64,000 nt of DNA from Ruminococcus sp. UBA6407. Its GTDB lineage: Bacteria; Bacillota; Clostridia; Oscillospirales; Ruminococcaceae. Below the pieces are notes generated by a model. That model was given only the letters and a program-made list of their open reading frames with translations. It had not been told where the DNA came from and made no database searches. The DNA is taken from the NCBI GenBank assembly GCA_002438605.1, contig DJPR01000040.1, forward strand, positions 29,911 to 93,910. The letters run 5' to 3'. Below are positions 1-7,783 of the stretch, one piece after another. Both the position numbers and the translations under genes were made by a program. The first letter of the stretch is position 1, and each line of letters opens with the position of its first letter.

Positions 1-930
1 GTCCTCAAGCTCGCCGTCAATGTCCACCTTGATTTTTACGGAACAAGCATTAATTTCCTCACTCTCGTCAAGGTCAGGCATAAGGCCGTCAGCTTTGAGC
101 TTTTTAGCGGCAAGGGTAGCAATATCCATGAGAGTTACGGGCTTTTCTTCACGTCCCAGCTCTTTTCTTACATTAAGGTACATATCATATGTTTCCTTGA
201 TGTAAGGAGTTTTTATATCCACATTTTTTACATTTGTAAGGAAAGTGGTATGACGGCAATGGTCAGACCAGTATGTGTCAATCATTCTGATTTCTGTAAT
301 TGTAGGATTTCTTTTTTCAGTATTTCGGAAATAATCCTGACAAAACTTAATATCATCGAAATCCATAGCAAGTCCGAACTTTTCGATAAATGCGTTAAGA
401 CCTGCATCATTGAGCATAATAAAGCCTTCAAGCTCCTCAACGGTAGTAGGAATATCATATTTTGTATCAAGAGTCTTGAATGTTTCAAGAGAAGCCTCAC
501 GGCTTTCAACAGGGTTGATAAGATATGATTTCAGCTTATCAAATTCAGCGTCTGTAATATTTCCGCTGATAATGTAAACTCTTGCATTTTTAACACGGCA
601 TCTTTCGCCCTGTCTTAAAATCTGGATACACTGTTCACAGCTGTCGGCTCTCTGGTCAAACTGTCCGGGGAGGTATTCAACGGCAAAAACTCGTTCACTT
701 CCGCTGAGCTTTGGCAGTTCGGTATATGTAACGTCAACGGCAGGCTCTGAAAAAACTGTATTTACAGCGGCTTCAAAATCCTCCTGACTAAGATTATCAG
801 CGTCGTATCTGTTAAGAATTCTGATTCCAGATATGCTTAATCTTAAAGCAGTCTGAACGTCGTTCAGTACAGATTGTGCCTCAACGGCAAATTCCGGTTT
901 CTTTTCAACATAAATTCTGAATACAGACAT
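1..930 (-). CDS. purL: Phosphoribosylformylglycinamidine synthase, N-terminal part (runs off left edge)
   Basis: Reading leftwards from ATG 928-930 the minus strand stays open to base 1, giving about 310 residues. The start (MSVFRIYVEKK), the segment around MIDTYWSDHCRHTTF and the flanking text match the large single-chain FGAM synthase of Clostridia, which makes FGAM from FGAR, glutamine and ATP in purine synthesis. Full-length enzymes of this type exceed 1,200 residues, so the ATPase and glutaminase domains lie outside the window. The start is 2 bp past the mtaB stop, so the two are probably cotranscribed. The family call is from memory of the motif, with good confidence. Confidence 0.88.
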   Translation of the reverse strand, partial: MSVFRIYVEKKPEFAVEAQSVLNDVQTALRLSISGIRILNRYDADNLSQEDFEAAVNTVFSEPAVDVTYTELPKLSGSERVFAVEYLPGQFDQRADSCEQCIQILRQGERCRVKNARVYIISGNITDAEFDKLKSYLINPVESREASLETFKTLDTKYDIPTTVEELEGFIMLNDAGLNAFIEKFGLAMDFDDIKFCQDYFRNTEKRNPTITEIRMIDTYWSDHCRHTTFLTNVKNVDIKTPYIKETYDMYLNVRKELGREEKPVTLMDIATLAAKKLKADGLMPDLDESEEINACSVKIKVDIDGELED

Positions 931-932
931 TA

Positions 933-2309
933 TTAATGCTCCATTTCTCCGCAAAATGAATGTTCTCGTTTTTCTCTGCTGTTTTGCGGAACAGCACTGT
1001 TCTGCTGCTGAATCGGCTCACCGAAACAGCAGTCGGAATCACTCCCTTTTATTTTAACACAAAAAATCTCATTACGCAAACTTTTTTTACAATTTTCTCT
1101 GTCAATTTTTATTAATGTATAATCGAGGGCATGTCCCTGATGAAATTCTGTGCAGTTTTCACGCTCAAACAGTACGGAAACCGTTTTGCCGATAAGGGAT
1201 TTAAGGTATTCTGACTGTTTTTTCTTCATAGCGTCAGTCATTTTATGCCAGCGTTCTGTTTTGACTTTTTCAGGAACTTGATTTGCCATTCTGTCAGCCG
1301 CAGTTCCCTTTCTGCGTGAATATCGGAAAACGTGTACCTTGCTGAAACCTGTTTTTTCAGCAAATGCAAGCGACTGTTCAAAGTCCTCGTCTGTTTCATC
1401 GGGAAAACCGACCATTATATCGGTAGTGACTGCACATTCAGGGAATTTTCTTCTTATGCGTGATACAAGGTCAGCATATTCTTCTGCGGTATACTTGCGG
1501 TTCATGGCTTTCAGAGTACGGTTGCATCCGCTTTGCAGGGATAGATGAAACTGCGGACAGAATTTCTTTTCCTTTGCAAGACGTTCCAATTGTTCATCAG
1601 ACATCATTTCAGGCTCAAGTGAACCAAGCCGCACTCGTTCTATTCCGTTTATTCCGCAGCATATTTCAACGGCGTCCGCAAGAGTAAGCCCGTATTCCTT
1701 GCCGTAAAATGCAAGGTTTATTCCCGAAAGCACGACCTCCTTAACACCGTTTTCCGCTATTTTTGAAACCTCGTCTTTCAGCAGTTCGGGCGGCTTTGAA
1801 CGGCATCTTCCTCGGGCAAACGGGATAATGCAGTAACTGCAGAACTGATTGCAGCCGTCCTGAATTTTAACGAAAGCTCTTGTATTGTCTTTAAATTCAG
1901 TACAGGTTATGCATTCGTATTTATCGTCCTTGGTGTATTCAGAGAGAAGTATGGTACGATTTCTGAAAGCAAAGAAATCGTCAACAAGCTGAACAAGCCT
2001 TGAACGCTCCTTTGTACCAATGATTATATCAGCGTCTGTAACAGCGGAGGCTTCTTCTTTGAATGCCTGAGGATAACAGCCTGTCAGTGCAATAACTGCG
2101 TCAGGAAGTGCCGTTCTGATTTTCCTTAAAGCCGTCAGCACTCTGTTATCGCCTGAAGATGTGACCGTACAGGAATTTATGACAACAACATCTGCATTTT
2201 TATATTCCTTAACGGCTGTATATCCTGAGCTTTCAAATGCTGATTTCATGCATTCCGTTTCATAATGATTTACTTTGCAGCCAAATGTAAGAAAAAAAAC
2301 AGTTTTCAT
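933..2309 (-). CDS. mtaB: tRNA t6A37 methylthiotransferase MtaB
   Basis: A 458-residue radical-SAM methylthiotransferase that converts t6A37 of ANN-decoding tRNAs to ms2t6A. The N-terminal domain opens TFGCKVNHYETE, with cluster cysteines at about C11, C47 and C78. The radical-SAM motif is CNQFCSYC (C143, C147, C150), and a TRAM-like C-terminal part follows. I chose ATG 2307-2309 because AAGGA lies about 8 nt upstream; an upstream in-frame start at 2339 falls inside a palindromic repeat. About 30 residues after the TRAM region are polar and unlike the family core. RimO and MiaB are less likely because of the CKVNHYETE signature. Confidence 0.9.
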   Translation of the reverse strand: MKTVFFLTFGCKVNHYETECMKSAFESSGYTAVKEYKNADVVVINSCTVTSSGDNRVLTALRKIRTALPDAVIALTGCYPQAFKEEASAVTDADIIIGTKERSRLVQLVDDFFAFRNRTILLSEYTKDDKYECITCTEFKDNTRAFVKIQDGCNQFCSYCIIPFARGRCRSKPPELLKDEVSKIAENGVKEVVLSGINLAFYGKEYGLTLADAVEICCGINGIERVRLGSLEPEMMSDEQLERLAKEKKFCPQFHLSLQSGCNRTLKAMNRKYTAEEYADLVSRIRRKFPECAVTTDIMVGFPDETDEDFEQSLAFAEKTGFSKVHVFRYSRRKGTAADRMANQVPEKVKTERWHKMTDAMKKKQSEYLKSLIGKTVSVLFERENCTEFHQGHALDYTLIKIDRENCKKSLRNEIFCVKIKGSDSDCCFGEPIQQQNSAVPQNSREKREHSFCGEMEH

Positions 2310-2324
2310 TATTTCAATCCTTAT

Positions 2325-2421
2325 GGCAACACCGCACAAAGCACGTCAAAGGACTTTGCACGATGTTACATTATTTTAATTTGCCTTGGAAAGCACCGCA
2401 CAAAGATTGTGCGGTATTGCT
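2325..2421. repeat. Dispersed GC-rich palindromic repeat, copy 1 (composite)
   Basis: It starts GGCAACACCGCACAAAGC, continues through a TTTGCACGATGTTAC segment, and ends with a clean hairpin, GCACCGCACAA / TTGTGCGGT. It lies in the mtaB 5' untranslated region. The same core occurs at eight more intergenic sites in the window. Confidence 0.75.
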
Positions 2422-2519
2422 CTCGGTTTATATATCATGCACAAAATCAACATATTTATATTGTGCATATACTACAATTATTCGTAGTGAATAAAATCGC
2501 TTTTAAAAGGCATACTTTC

Positions 2520-2548
2520 ATTATACTAAATTGCTGAAAATAACGCAA
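2520..2548 (-). promoter_or_regulatory. Predicted sigma-A promoter for mtaB-purL
   Basis: On the minus strand, TTGCGT (2543-2548) and TATAAT (2520-2525) are separated by 17 bp. The resulting transcript has a leader of about 200 nt that contains repeat copy 1. Confidence 0.6.
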
Positions 2549-2553
2549 GCCTA

Positions 2554-2582
2554 TTGACTTTAATTCCGTTTAGTGATATTAT
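2554..2582 (+). promoter_or_regulatory. Predicted sigma-A promoter for the HPr-like gene
   Basis: TTGACT (2554-2559), 17-bp spacer, TATTAT (2577-2582), about 60 bp before the HPr-like start. It is divergent from the mtaB promoter, and the two -35 boxes are only about 5 bp apart. Confidence 0.65.
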
Positions 2583-2643
2583 TTAATTGCAGTAAAAACT
2601 GCATCATATTAATAAAAGATAAACATCTCGGGAGGTAAGAATT

Positions 2644-2874
2644 ATGACTAAAGTAATGGTTTCACTTCAGGCAATCAATGATGTTAAAGAATTTGTAAAT
2701 ATCGTAATGCGTTATGATTTCGATATTGACCTCGTATCAGGAAGATACGCTGTTGACGCTAAGTCAATTATGGGTATTTTCAGCCTCGACCTTTCAAAGC
2801 CGATTGAACTTGATGCTCACACTGATGATGCAGATAAATTCTTAAAGGATATTGATAAGTTTATTATTAAGTAA
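2644..2874 (+). CDS. HPr-fold protein lacking the active-site histidine
   Basis: A 76-residue protein with a strong ribosome binding site (GGGAGG). The stretch KSIMGIFSLDLSKPIEL matches the Ser46 region of HPr (KSIMGVMSLGIAKG), with Ser41 at the equivalent position. The N-terminal segment where HPr carries GIHARP reads AINDVKEF, and the only histidine is at residue 59. It therefore cannot act as a PTS phosphocarrier through His15. A Crh-like regulatory role is possible, but the substrate or partner is unknown. It is a single gene between its own promoter and a bidirectional terminator. Confidence 0.75.
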   Translation: MTKVMVSLQAINDVKEFVNIVMRYDFDIDLVSGRYAVDAKSIMGIFSLDLSKPIELDAHTDDADKFLKDIDKFIIK

Positions 2875-2883
2875 AAGCAGTAA

Positions 2884-2920
2884 GCACAAAGTCTTTAGAC
2901 ATTCCTTGTGCGGTATTGCT
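2884..2920. repeat. Dispersed palindromic repeat, copy 2 (partial)
   Basis: AGCACAAAG ... CCTTGTGCGGTATTGCT, directly after the HPr-like stop codon. It is a decayed copy of the same core palindrome. Confidence 0.55.
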
Positions 2921-2968
2921 AAAGAATTTGCAACAGAGCGTGTCTGACAGATGCATGCTCTGAGTGCA

Positions 2969-3006
2969 AAAAAGGCGGTATGACGTTAAGTCATGCCGCT
3001 TTTTTG
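2969..3006. terminator. Bidirectional intrinsic terminator
   Basis: Stem GCGGTATGAC / GTCATGCCGC with a run of A on the left and T on the right. It can end both the HPr-like transcript and the convergent membrane-protein operon. Confidence 0.8.
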
Positions 3007-3013
3007 ATATATA

Positions 3014-4540
3014 TCAGGATTCAAGATAGGATTCAAGCAGGAGAGATGATATATTAAGTCTGCCATATTCACCTTTTCTTGCATTTCTTTCTGCCTCATC
3101 TTCTGTAACAACACCGTTTTTCAGTGCAGTAAGAATTGAATCGTCAGACATTTCAAGCAGCTCATACTTATCAAGTCTGCTTAAATTTCCTGCATTATAT
3201 TGCTCGATATTGTACTTTGCAATAATAGAGTCGGGACGTGAAAAACAGAGAATTGCAAACATAACCGTAAATGCTGCAGTACACCATTGAGAAATATTCA
3301 TATTCGGTTTGAACTGCTTTATGATGATAAATATAAACATAATGCCGCATAAAATCATAAACCAGCTTGTATATACTCTTAATTGAGTAAGACCGTATTC
3401 AGAAATGTAAAGCACCATTTTGCTCATTGAAGCGGCTATGATAAAAAGTGTAAATCCGCACAAAACAGTGGTGTATATTTTAAGGGCAAGCGGCTTTTTC
3501 TGTCCTCCGTTTTTAGCAGTCAGGTTCATAAAGACTATGACTCCGAGGTTTATAACTGTTATTACTGCAAGCTCAAAGAAACCTTTTCTTGCGTATTCCG
3601 AATAGCTGTAGCCGTCAGGCAGATTTCCGAGAAATGCAGACAAAAGATAACTTGTTTGCGAGATTATAAAGATAACATATAAAAAGCATATGGGCGTTAC
3701 AAACGAATAAATGGCGGCATTTTGTATATTTCTGTAGCTCTGCATTTTTTCCATGCAAGCCTTTTCGTCAAGGATATTAAGCTCCTTACGGTTTGTATTG
3801 GAGTAAATCATTCCAAAGAAATAGCAGCTGCATGGGATTGCAATGGCAAGCTTGAAAACAATAAATCTGAAATTATACGGAATAATGAATTTTGCAATTT
3901 CTGAAAACATCTTTGAAATGTTTTCGTCTGCCGACATGAGAAGTAACAATACCACAAGGGTAAGCGGAACGGCGGCAATAAGACCCAAAATAATCGGACG
4001 CAGTTTGCCTGTATTTTCAGGGTCTGATTTAAATGACTTCAAAGCTTTTGTTTCAGCGTCAAATTGAGATACAGGATATTCAAAAATCGACTTTTTCAAT
4101 GCAAACGGCAAAAATCGTTCAAGCTGATTTTTCTGAGCTGAAACAGAGTAAATAAAGTATGAATTAAGAATAAAAAGGAACACAAGATTTAAGAATTTTA
4201 TAAATCCGTTGTCGGTTATTGAAAAAACAGTGCTGAAAAGATAAAGCAAAACGGCAATTTTTTTATTTACTCCTGAAATGCTGAAATTCTTTTTTCTCAG
4301 CATTATAATTGACGCTGTGGTTATGCAGATAAAAAGTCCTGTAGTAATAAATCCTGTCGTATTAAATAAGGCAAAATGTATGAAGCAGTACGTTAAGATA
4401 AAGGCAATCAGCGAGAATACTTTTTCACTTTTTGTAAAGGTAAGCTCCTTCTTTTTTGGGGTTTGGGGTGATTTCACTCCCTGCGGTTCAATTTTGTCCA
4501 ATTCGATTTCGCTGCTGTTCATTTCGGTTAAATCAGCCAT
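3014..4540 (-). CDS. Polytopic membrane protein, DUF4153/DUF4173-like
   Basis: About 508 residues with a polar N-terminal tail (roughly 1-45), then many hydrophobic segments to about residue 430 and a soluble, charged C-terminal tail (roughly 435-508). The start is ATG 4538-4540, preceded by AGGAGG at 5 nt; an in-frame start at 4570 would overlap the upstream gene. The SADENISKMF loop after a TM helix resembles DUF4173 proteins, but this assignment is tentative. It is the last gene of a three-gene operon with a DUF2975 membrane protein and an Xre regulator, an association that suggests a regulated envelope function. No enzymatic motif is visible. Confidence 0.65.
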   Translation of the reverse strand: MADLTEMNSSEIELDKIEPQGVKSPQTPKKKELTFTKSEKVFSLIAFILTYCFIHFALFNTTGFITTGLFICITTASIIMLRKKNFSISGVNKKIAVLLYLFSTVFSITDNGFIKFLNLVFLFILNSYFIYSVSAQKNQLERFLPFALKKSIFEYPVSQFDAETKALKSFKSDPENTGKLRPIILGLIAAVPLTLVVLLLLMSADENISKMFSEIAKFIIPYNFRFIVFKLAIAIPCSCYFFGMIYSNTNRKELNILDEKACMEKMQSYRNIQNAAIYSFVTPICFLYVIFIISQTSYLLSAFLGNLPDGYSYSEYARKGFFELAVITVINLGVIVFMNLTAKNGGQKKPLALKIYTTVLCGFTLFIIAASMSKMVLYISEYGLTQLRVYTSWFMILCGIMFIFIIIKQFKPNMNISQWCTAAFTVMFAILCFSRPDSIIAKYNIEQYNAGNLSRLDKYELLEMSDDSILTALKNGVVTEDEAERNARKGEYGRLNISSLLLESYLES

Positions 4541-4551
4541 AATTTCCTCCT

Positions 4552-4761
4552 TTACTCCTCGCTTTGCCATTCGAGAATATCACCCGGCTGGCATTCAAGA
4601 GTTTCACATATTTTGTCAAGGGTTGAGAACCTCACTGCTTTTGCCTTGCCTGTTTTTAAGACGGAAAGGTTTGCAGGGGTTATTCCGATTTTTTCTGAAA
4701 GCTCATTAGAGGAGATTTTTCTTTTAGCCATCATAACGTCAAGATTTACAATTATAGGCAT
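4552..4761 (-). CDS. Small Xre-family transcriptional regulator (YozG-like)
   Basis: A 69-residue single helix-turn-helix domain: ISSNELSEKIGITPANLSVLKTGKAKAVRFSTLDKICETLECQPGDILEW. Nothing else is attached. GGAGG lies 7 nt before ATG. It is encoded between a DUF2975 membrane protein (14 bp gap) and a polytopic membrane protein (11 bp gap). DUF2975 plus a tiny Xre protein is a recurrent Firmicute pair, as in Bacillus YoaS/YozG. It probably regulates this operon. Confidence 0.85.
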   Translation of the reverse strand: MPIIVNLDVMMAKRKISSNELSEKIGITPANLSVLKTGKAKAVRFSTLDKICETLECQPGDILEWQSEE

Positions 4762-4775
4762 TTAAGCACCTCCAA

Positions 4776-5234
4776 TCAGATTGTGAAGTCATTTTCAGAT
4801 TTTATTTCCACTGCTTTTTCAAACACATTTTTAAGTACACGCATTACCAGACCAAACATAAATGACAGAAATGCTGCAAATAAAAAGATGTATCGCCAAA
4901 GTCCGAAAATGAGAAGTGAAACAGATGCAAGCATGAACATCCATGAAATTCTCCTCAGACAAGCTGTGTTTTTTGCAACAAAAACCTCATTTTTATTTAT
5001 GTTTTCCAAAAGAACATATAATGACCTCATGGCAATCAAGGCAAAAAACTCGCAAATATATATTGATATGCACATTGGAATTACAATTTTGTTTCCTAAC
5101 AGTCCCTCTCCAACTGAAATATCCTGATACCATTCAGCAATAGACGGAATAAAAAAGGTAATCAGAATAATCATGGCAGACATAACAACAGTCAGTATCC
5201 TTGATAAAAACAGAGATTTTGTTTTTGTCCACAT
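4776..5234 (-). CDS. DUF2975 membrane protein
   Basis: 152 residues with four predicted membrane helices (about 10-30, 48-72, 92-112 and 116-136). NKNEVFVAKNTACLRRISW sits between helices 2 and 3, which is the conserved loop of DUF2975. AAAGGAG precedes the start. It is first in the operon and has a near-consensus promoter at 5264-5292. Its function is unknown; the constant partner is the adjacent Xre regulator. Confidence 0.8.
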   Translation of the reverse strand: MWTKTKSLFLSRILTVVMSAMIILITFFIPSIAEWYQDISVGEGLLGNKIVIPMCISIYICEFFALIAMRSLYVLLENINKNEVFVAKNTACLRRISWMFMLASVSLLIFGLWRYIFLFAAFLSFMFGLVMRVLKNVFEKAVEIKSENDFTI

Positions 5235-5263
5235 AAAAATGCTCCTTTCTTCATGTTAATATC

Positions 5264-5292
5264 AGTATACTATAATCATTACTAATTGTCAA
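5264..5292 (-). promoter_or_regulatory. Predicted sigma-A promoter of the DUF2975 operon
   Basis: On the minus strand, TTGACA (5287-5292), 17-bp spacer, TATACT (5264-5269). Confidence 0.75.
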
Positions 5293-5391
5293 TAGTTTTT
5301 TATCGTTTTTCAATAATTTTTTTCTGTTTATTGATTTTGATGTTAAAAATCAGCGTAATATGTGTTCGTCAAAAACCGCCAAAAAATTCGG

Positions 5392-5419
5392 TTGACTTTT
5401 CTTGATTGTGTGTTATAAT
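5392..5419 (+). promoter_or_regulatory. Predicted sigma-A promoter of the alarmone synthetase gene
   Basis: TTGACT (5392-5397), 16-bp spacer, TATAAT (5414-5419). The leader of about 90 nt contains a short hairpin, GCACAA ... TTGTGC (about 5440-5470). Confidence 0.7.
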
Positions 5420-5515
5420 TGTAGTACGGACAAGGCAGTATGCACAAGACTGCTGAATGTGTTTTGTGCGTTTCCGCCATAAACATTTTACAAGTAAAGG
5501 AAAGGAGATAATCGC

Positions 5516-6193
5516 TTGAACGAAAAGGAATTTTATCTTGAAACAATAAGCAAGATACCAAAGGTCAATAATCAAGAACGTGTGGCAGAGATTTTTTATG
5601 ACTTTTTACAGCTTCAGCATCTTTATGATTCCGCAATAGAAATTGTCAAAACTCAGCTTAATATACTTGATAATGAATTCGGAGTCAAGTTTCAAAGAAA
5701 TCCTATACATAGTATTGAAAGCCGTCTGAAATCACCGCAGTCGATAATTGAAAAGCTGCAAAAAAAAGGACTTCCCATAACAACCGAAGCAGCAAGAAGA
5801 AATTTGCTTGATATGGCGGGAATACGTGTTGTATGCTATTATATCGACGATATATATTCGATTGCCGAGCTTTTAAGCTGTCATGATGACTTCGTGACGA
5901 TAAAAACAAAGGATTATATTTTAAATCCTAAAAAAAGCGGCTACAGAAGTTATCATATGGTAATAAATGTGCCTGTATATCTTTCAAACTGCAAGCAGTA
6001 TGCTCCTGTTGAGATTCAGATAAGGACGATTGCTATGGACTTCTGGGCCAGTCTGGAGCATCAGCTTAAATATAAAACACAAAATGAAGTATCTGCGGAT
6101 CTTGCTGCCGAACTGCGTAAATGTGCAGACACAATTGCCGAAACAGACAGTAAAATGCAGGATATTTTTTTACAGCTAAGTGATATTGAATAG
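5516..6193 (+). CDS. Small alarmone (p)ppGpp synthetase, RelQ/YjbM family
   Basis: A 225-residue single-domain RelA/SpoT synthetase that makes (p)ppGpp from ATP and GDP/GTP. Conserved blocks are visible: IESRLKSPQSIIEKLQKKG, LLDMAGIRVVCYYIDDIY, the SGYRSYHM substrate loop and VEIQIRTIAMDFWASLEHQL. There is no HD hydrolase, TGS or ACT domain, so it is not a long Rel. The start is TTG, with AAAGGAGA 6 nt upstream; no ATG fits the conserved N-terminus. A weak start codon is consistent with low expression. It is monocistronic. Confidence 0.9.
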   Translation: MNEKEFYLETISKIPKVNNQERVAEIFYDFLQLQHLYDSAIEIVKTQLNILDNEFGVKFQRNPIHSIESRLKSPQSIIEKLQKKGLPITTEAARRNLLDMAGIRVVCYYIDDIYSIAELLSCHDDFVTIKTKDYILNPKKSGYRSYHMVINVPVYLSNCKQYAPVEIQIRTIAMDFWASLEHQLKYKTQNEVSADLAAELRKCADTIAETDSKMQDIFLQLSDIE

Positions 6194-6196
6194 AAA

Positions 6197-6232
6197 AGGT
6201 AAACGCCGCACATATTTTGTGCGGCGTTATGC
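6197..6232. terminator. Terminator-like palindrome (repeat family, copy 3)
   Basis: Perfect stem AACGCCGCACA (6202-6212) / TGTGCGGCGTT (6218-6228) between the convergent alarmone synthetase and pdxT genes. The core GCCGCACA resembles the dispersed palindrome, so a repeat copy may serve as the terminator. There is no long T run. Confidence 0.6.
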
Positions 6233-6233
6233 G

Positions 6234-6794
6234 TTATAAGGATAGGAATAATTCGTGTATGCGAAGGTCATCAGTCAGCTCGGGATGAAAAGCCATTCCA
6301 AGCTGATTTTTATATTTTACGGCAGTTATTCTTTCATTTGTTATGTTGAGTATTTCTGCATCATCAGAAAGTACCTCCCGAATATAAGGTGCTCTTATAA
6401 AACGCATCGGAAAGTTCTTGATACTGCCGATATTTCCGGAAGCTGAAAAGCTGCCAAGCTGTCTGCCGTAAGCATTTCTGCATACCGAAACGGGAAGTGA
6501 GCCGAAGAATTTATCCTCACCGTTTACAATATTCTGTGCAAGCAGAATTAAGCCTGCACATGTTCCCAAAACAGGCATTCCGTTTAAGATGCTGTCTTTT
6601 ATATAATCAAACATTCCAAGCTCTGATATAAGCTTTCTTTGAACAGTGCTTTCTCCTCCGGGAAGAATTAAACGGTCAATTTTATCAGAAATATCAGACT
6701 TGTTTCTGATATACACATAATCCGCCGACAGCCTTTCAAGACATTCTGCATGTTCACGAAAAGCTCCCTGAACAGCTAAAATTCCTGTAAGCAT
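6234..6794 (-). CDS. pdxT: Pyridoxal 5'-phosphate synthase glutaminase subunit PdxT
   Basis: A 186-residue class I glutaminase that feeds ammonia to PdxS. The catalytic triad is visible: Cys79 in LGTCAGL, and His170 and Glu172 in AFHPEL. The PGGEST oxyanion strand is near residue 46. The ATG overlaps the pdxS stop by one base (TAATG), so translation is probably coupled, matching the PdxS-PdxT complex. Confidence 0.95.
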   Translation of the reverse strand: MLTGILAVQGAFREHAECLERLSADYVYIRNKSDISDKIDRLILPGGESTVQRKLISELGMFDYIKDSILNGMPVLGTCAGLILLAQNIVNGEDKFFGSLPVSVCRNAYGRQLGSFSASGNIGSIKNFPMRFIRAPYIREVLSDDAEILNITNERITAVKYKNQLGMAFHPELTDDLRIHELFLSL

Positions 6795-7669
6795 TATTTG
6801 CCCCTTTCAGCCATGAGAACTGCAATTTCCTGCTCGTTGATTCCTACCATGGCTTCACCGAGATTTTCAGAAAGCTTTGCAATCATGTCAGGATTATCAT
6901 AGTTTGTAACTGCTTTTACTATAGCCTCTGCACGCTTTGCAGGATCGCCTGATTTGAATATTCCTGAACCGACAAATACGCCCTCTGCACCTAACTGCAT
7001 CATAAGAGCTGCATCAGCAGGTGTAGCAACGCCGCCTGCTGCAAAGTTTACTACAGGCAGTTTTTTATTGTCATGTACATATTTTACAAGGTCAATTGAT
7101 ACCTGCAAACGCTTTGCTTCTTCAAAAAGCTCATCTTCACGTCTTGATGCAAGCTGAGCAATTTCGCTCTGAATTTTACGCATATGTCTTACAGCCTGAA
7201 TGATGTCGCCCGTTCCCGGTTCGCCCTTTGTACGAATCATTGAAGCACCCTCGGAAATTCTCCTTAAAGCTTCGCCAAGGTCCTTGGAGCCGCATACGAA
7301 CGGTACACGAAATTTTGTTTTGTCGATATGGTAAATATCATCGGCAGGGGAGAGAACTTCGCTTTCATCTATGTAGTCTATTTCAATTGCTTCAAGAATC
7401 TGTGCTTCTGCAAAGTGACCGATTCTGCACTTTGCCATTACAGGAATACTTACAGCATTCTGAATACCCTTAATCATTGCAGGGTCGCTCATTCTGGAAA
7501 CTCCGCCTGCTGCTCTGATGTCAGCAGGAATACGCTCAAGGGCCATAACAGCACATGCACCTGCTGCCTCTGCAATTTTTGCCTGTTCAGGTGTGGTTAC
7601 GTCCATGATAACTCCGCCTTTAAGCATTTGTGCAAGTTCCTTATTTAATTCATAACGGTCATTTTTCAT
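6794..7669 (-). CDS. pdxS: Pyridoxal 5'-phosphate synthase lyase subunit PdxS
   Basis: 291 residues. It condenses ribose 5-phosphate, glyceraldehyde 3-phosphate and PdxT-derived ammonia into PLP. The TIM-barrel motifs include [13 protein letters not shown] (Asp23), [16 protein letters not shown] (Schiff-base Lys80) and [12 protein letters not shown] chose ATG 7667-7669 because AGGAGG sits 7 nt upstream; the in-frame extension to 7696 covers the promoter. It is first in a pdxS-pdxT operon facing the divergent regulator pdxR. Confidence 0.96.
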   Translation of the reverse strand: MKNDRYELNKELAQMLKGGVIMDVTTPEQAKIAEAAGACAVMALERIPADIRAAGGVSRMSDPAMIKGIQNAVSIPVMAKCRIGHFAEAQILEAIEIDYIDESEVLSPADDIYHIDKTKFRVPFVCGSKDLGEALRRISEGASMIRTKGEPGTGDIIQAVRHMRKIQSEIAQLASRREDELFEEAKRLQVSIDLVKYVHDNKKLPVVNFAAGGVATPADAALMMQLGAEGVFVGSGIFKSGDPAKRAEAIVKAVTNYDNPDMIAKLSENLGEAMVGINEQEIAVLMAERGK

Positions 7670-7689
7670 AATAATTCCTCCTGTATTCA

Positions 7690-7729
7690 TTGACAAAAAA
7701 GTATATTTATAGTATACTTCAACTGTGAA
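7690..7729. promoter_or_regulatory. Overlapping divergent promoters and inverted repeat between pdxS and pdxR
   Basis: On the plus strand, TTGACA (7690-7695), 17 bp, TATACT (7713-7718) drives pdxR. On the minus strand, TTCACA (7724-7729), 18 bp, TATACT (7700-7705) can drive pdxST. The two -10 boxes form an inverted repeat, AAGTATA (7699-7705) / TATACTT (7713-7719), a candidate PdxR operator. The two promoters cannot easily be occupied together. Confidence 0.65.
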
Positions 7730-7783
7730 CTTACCGCAATATTCAATTTATGCTTTTTTTATAAGTTCAGACGGAGGAAAAGT

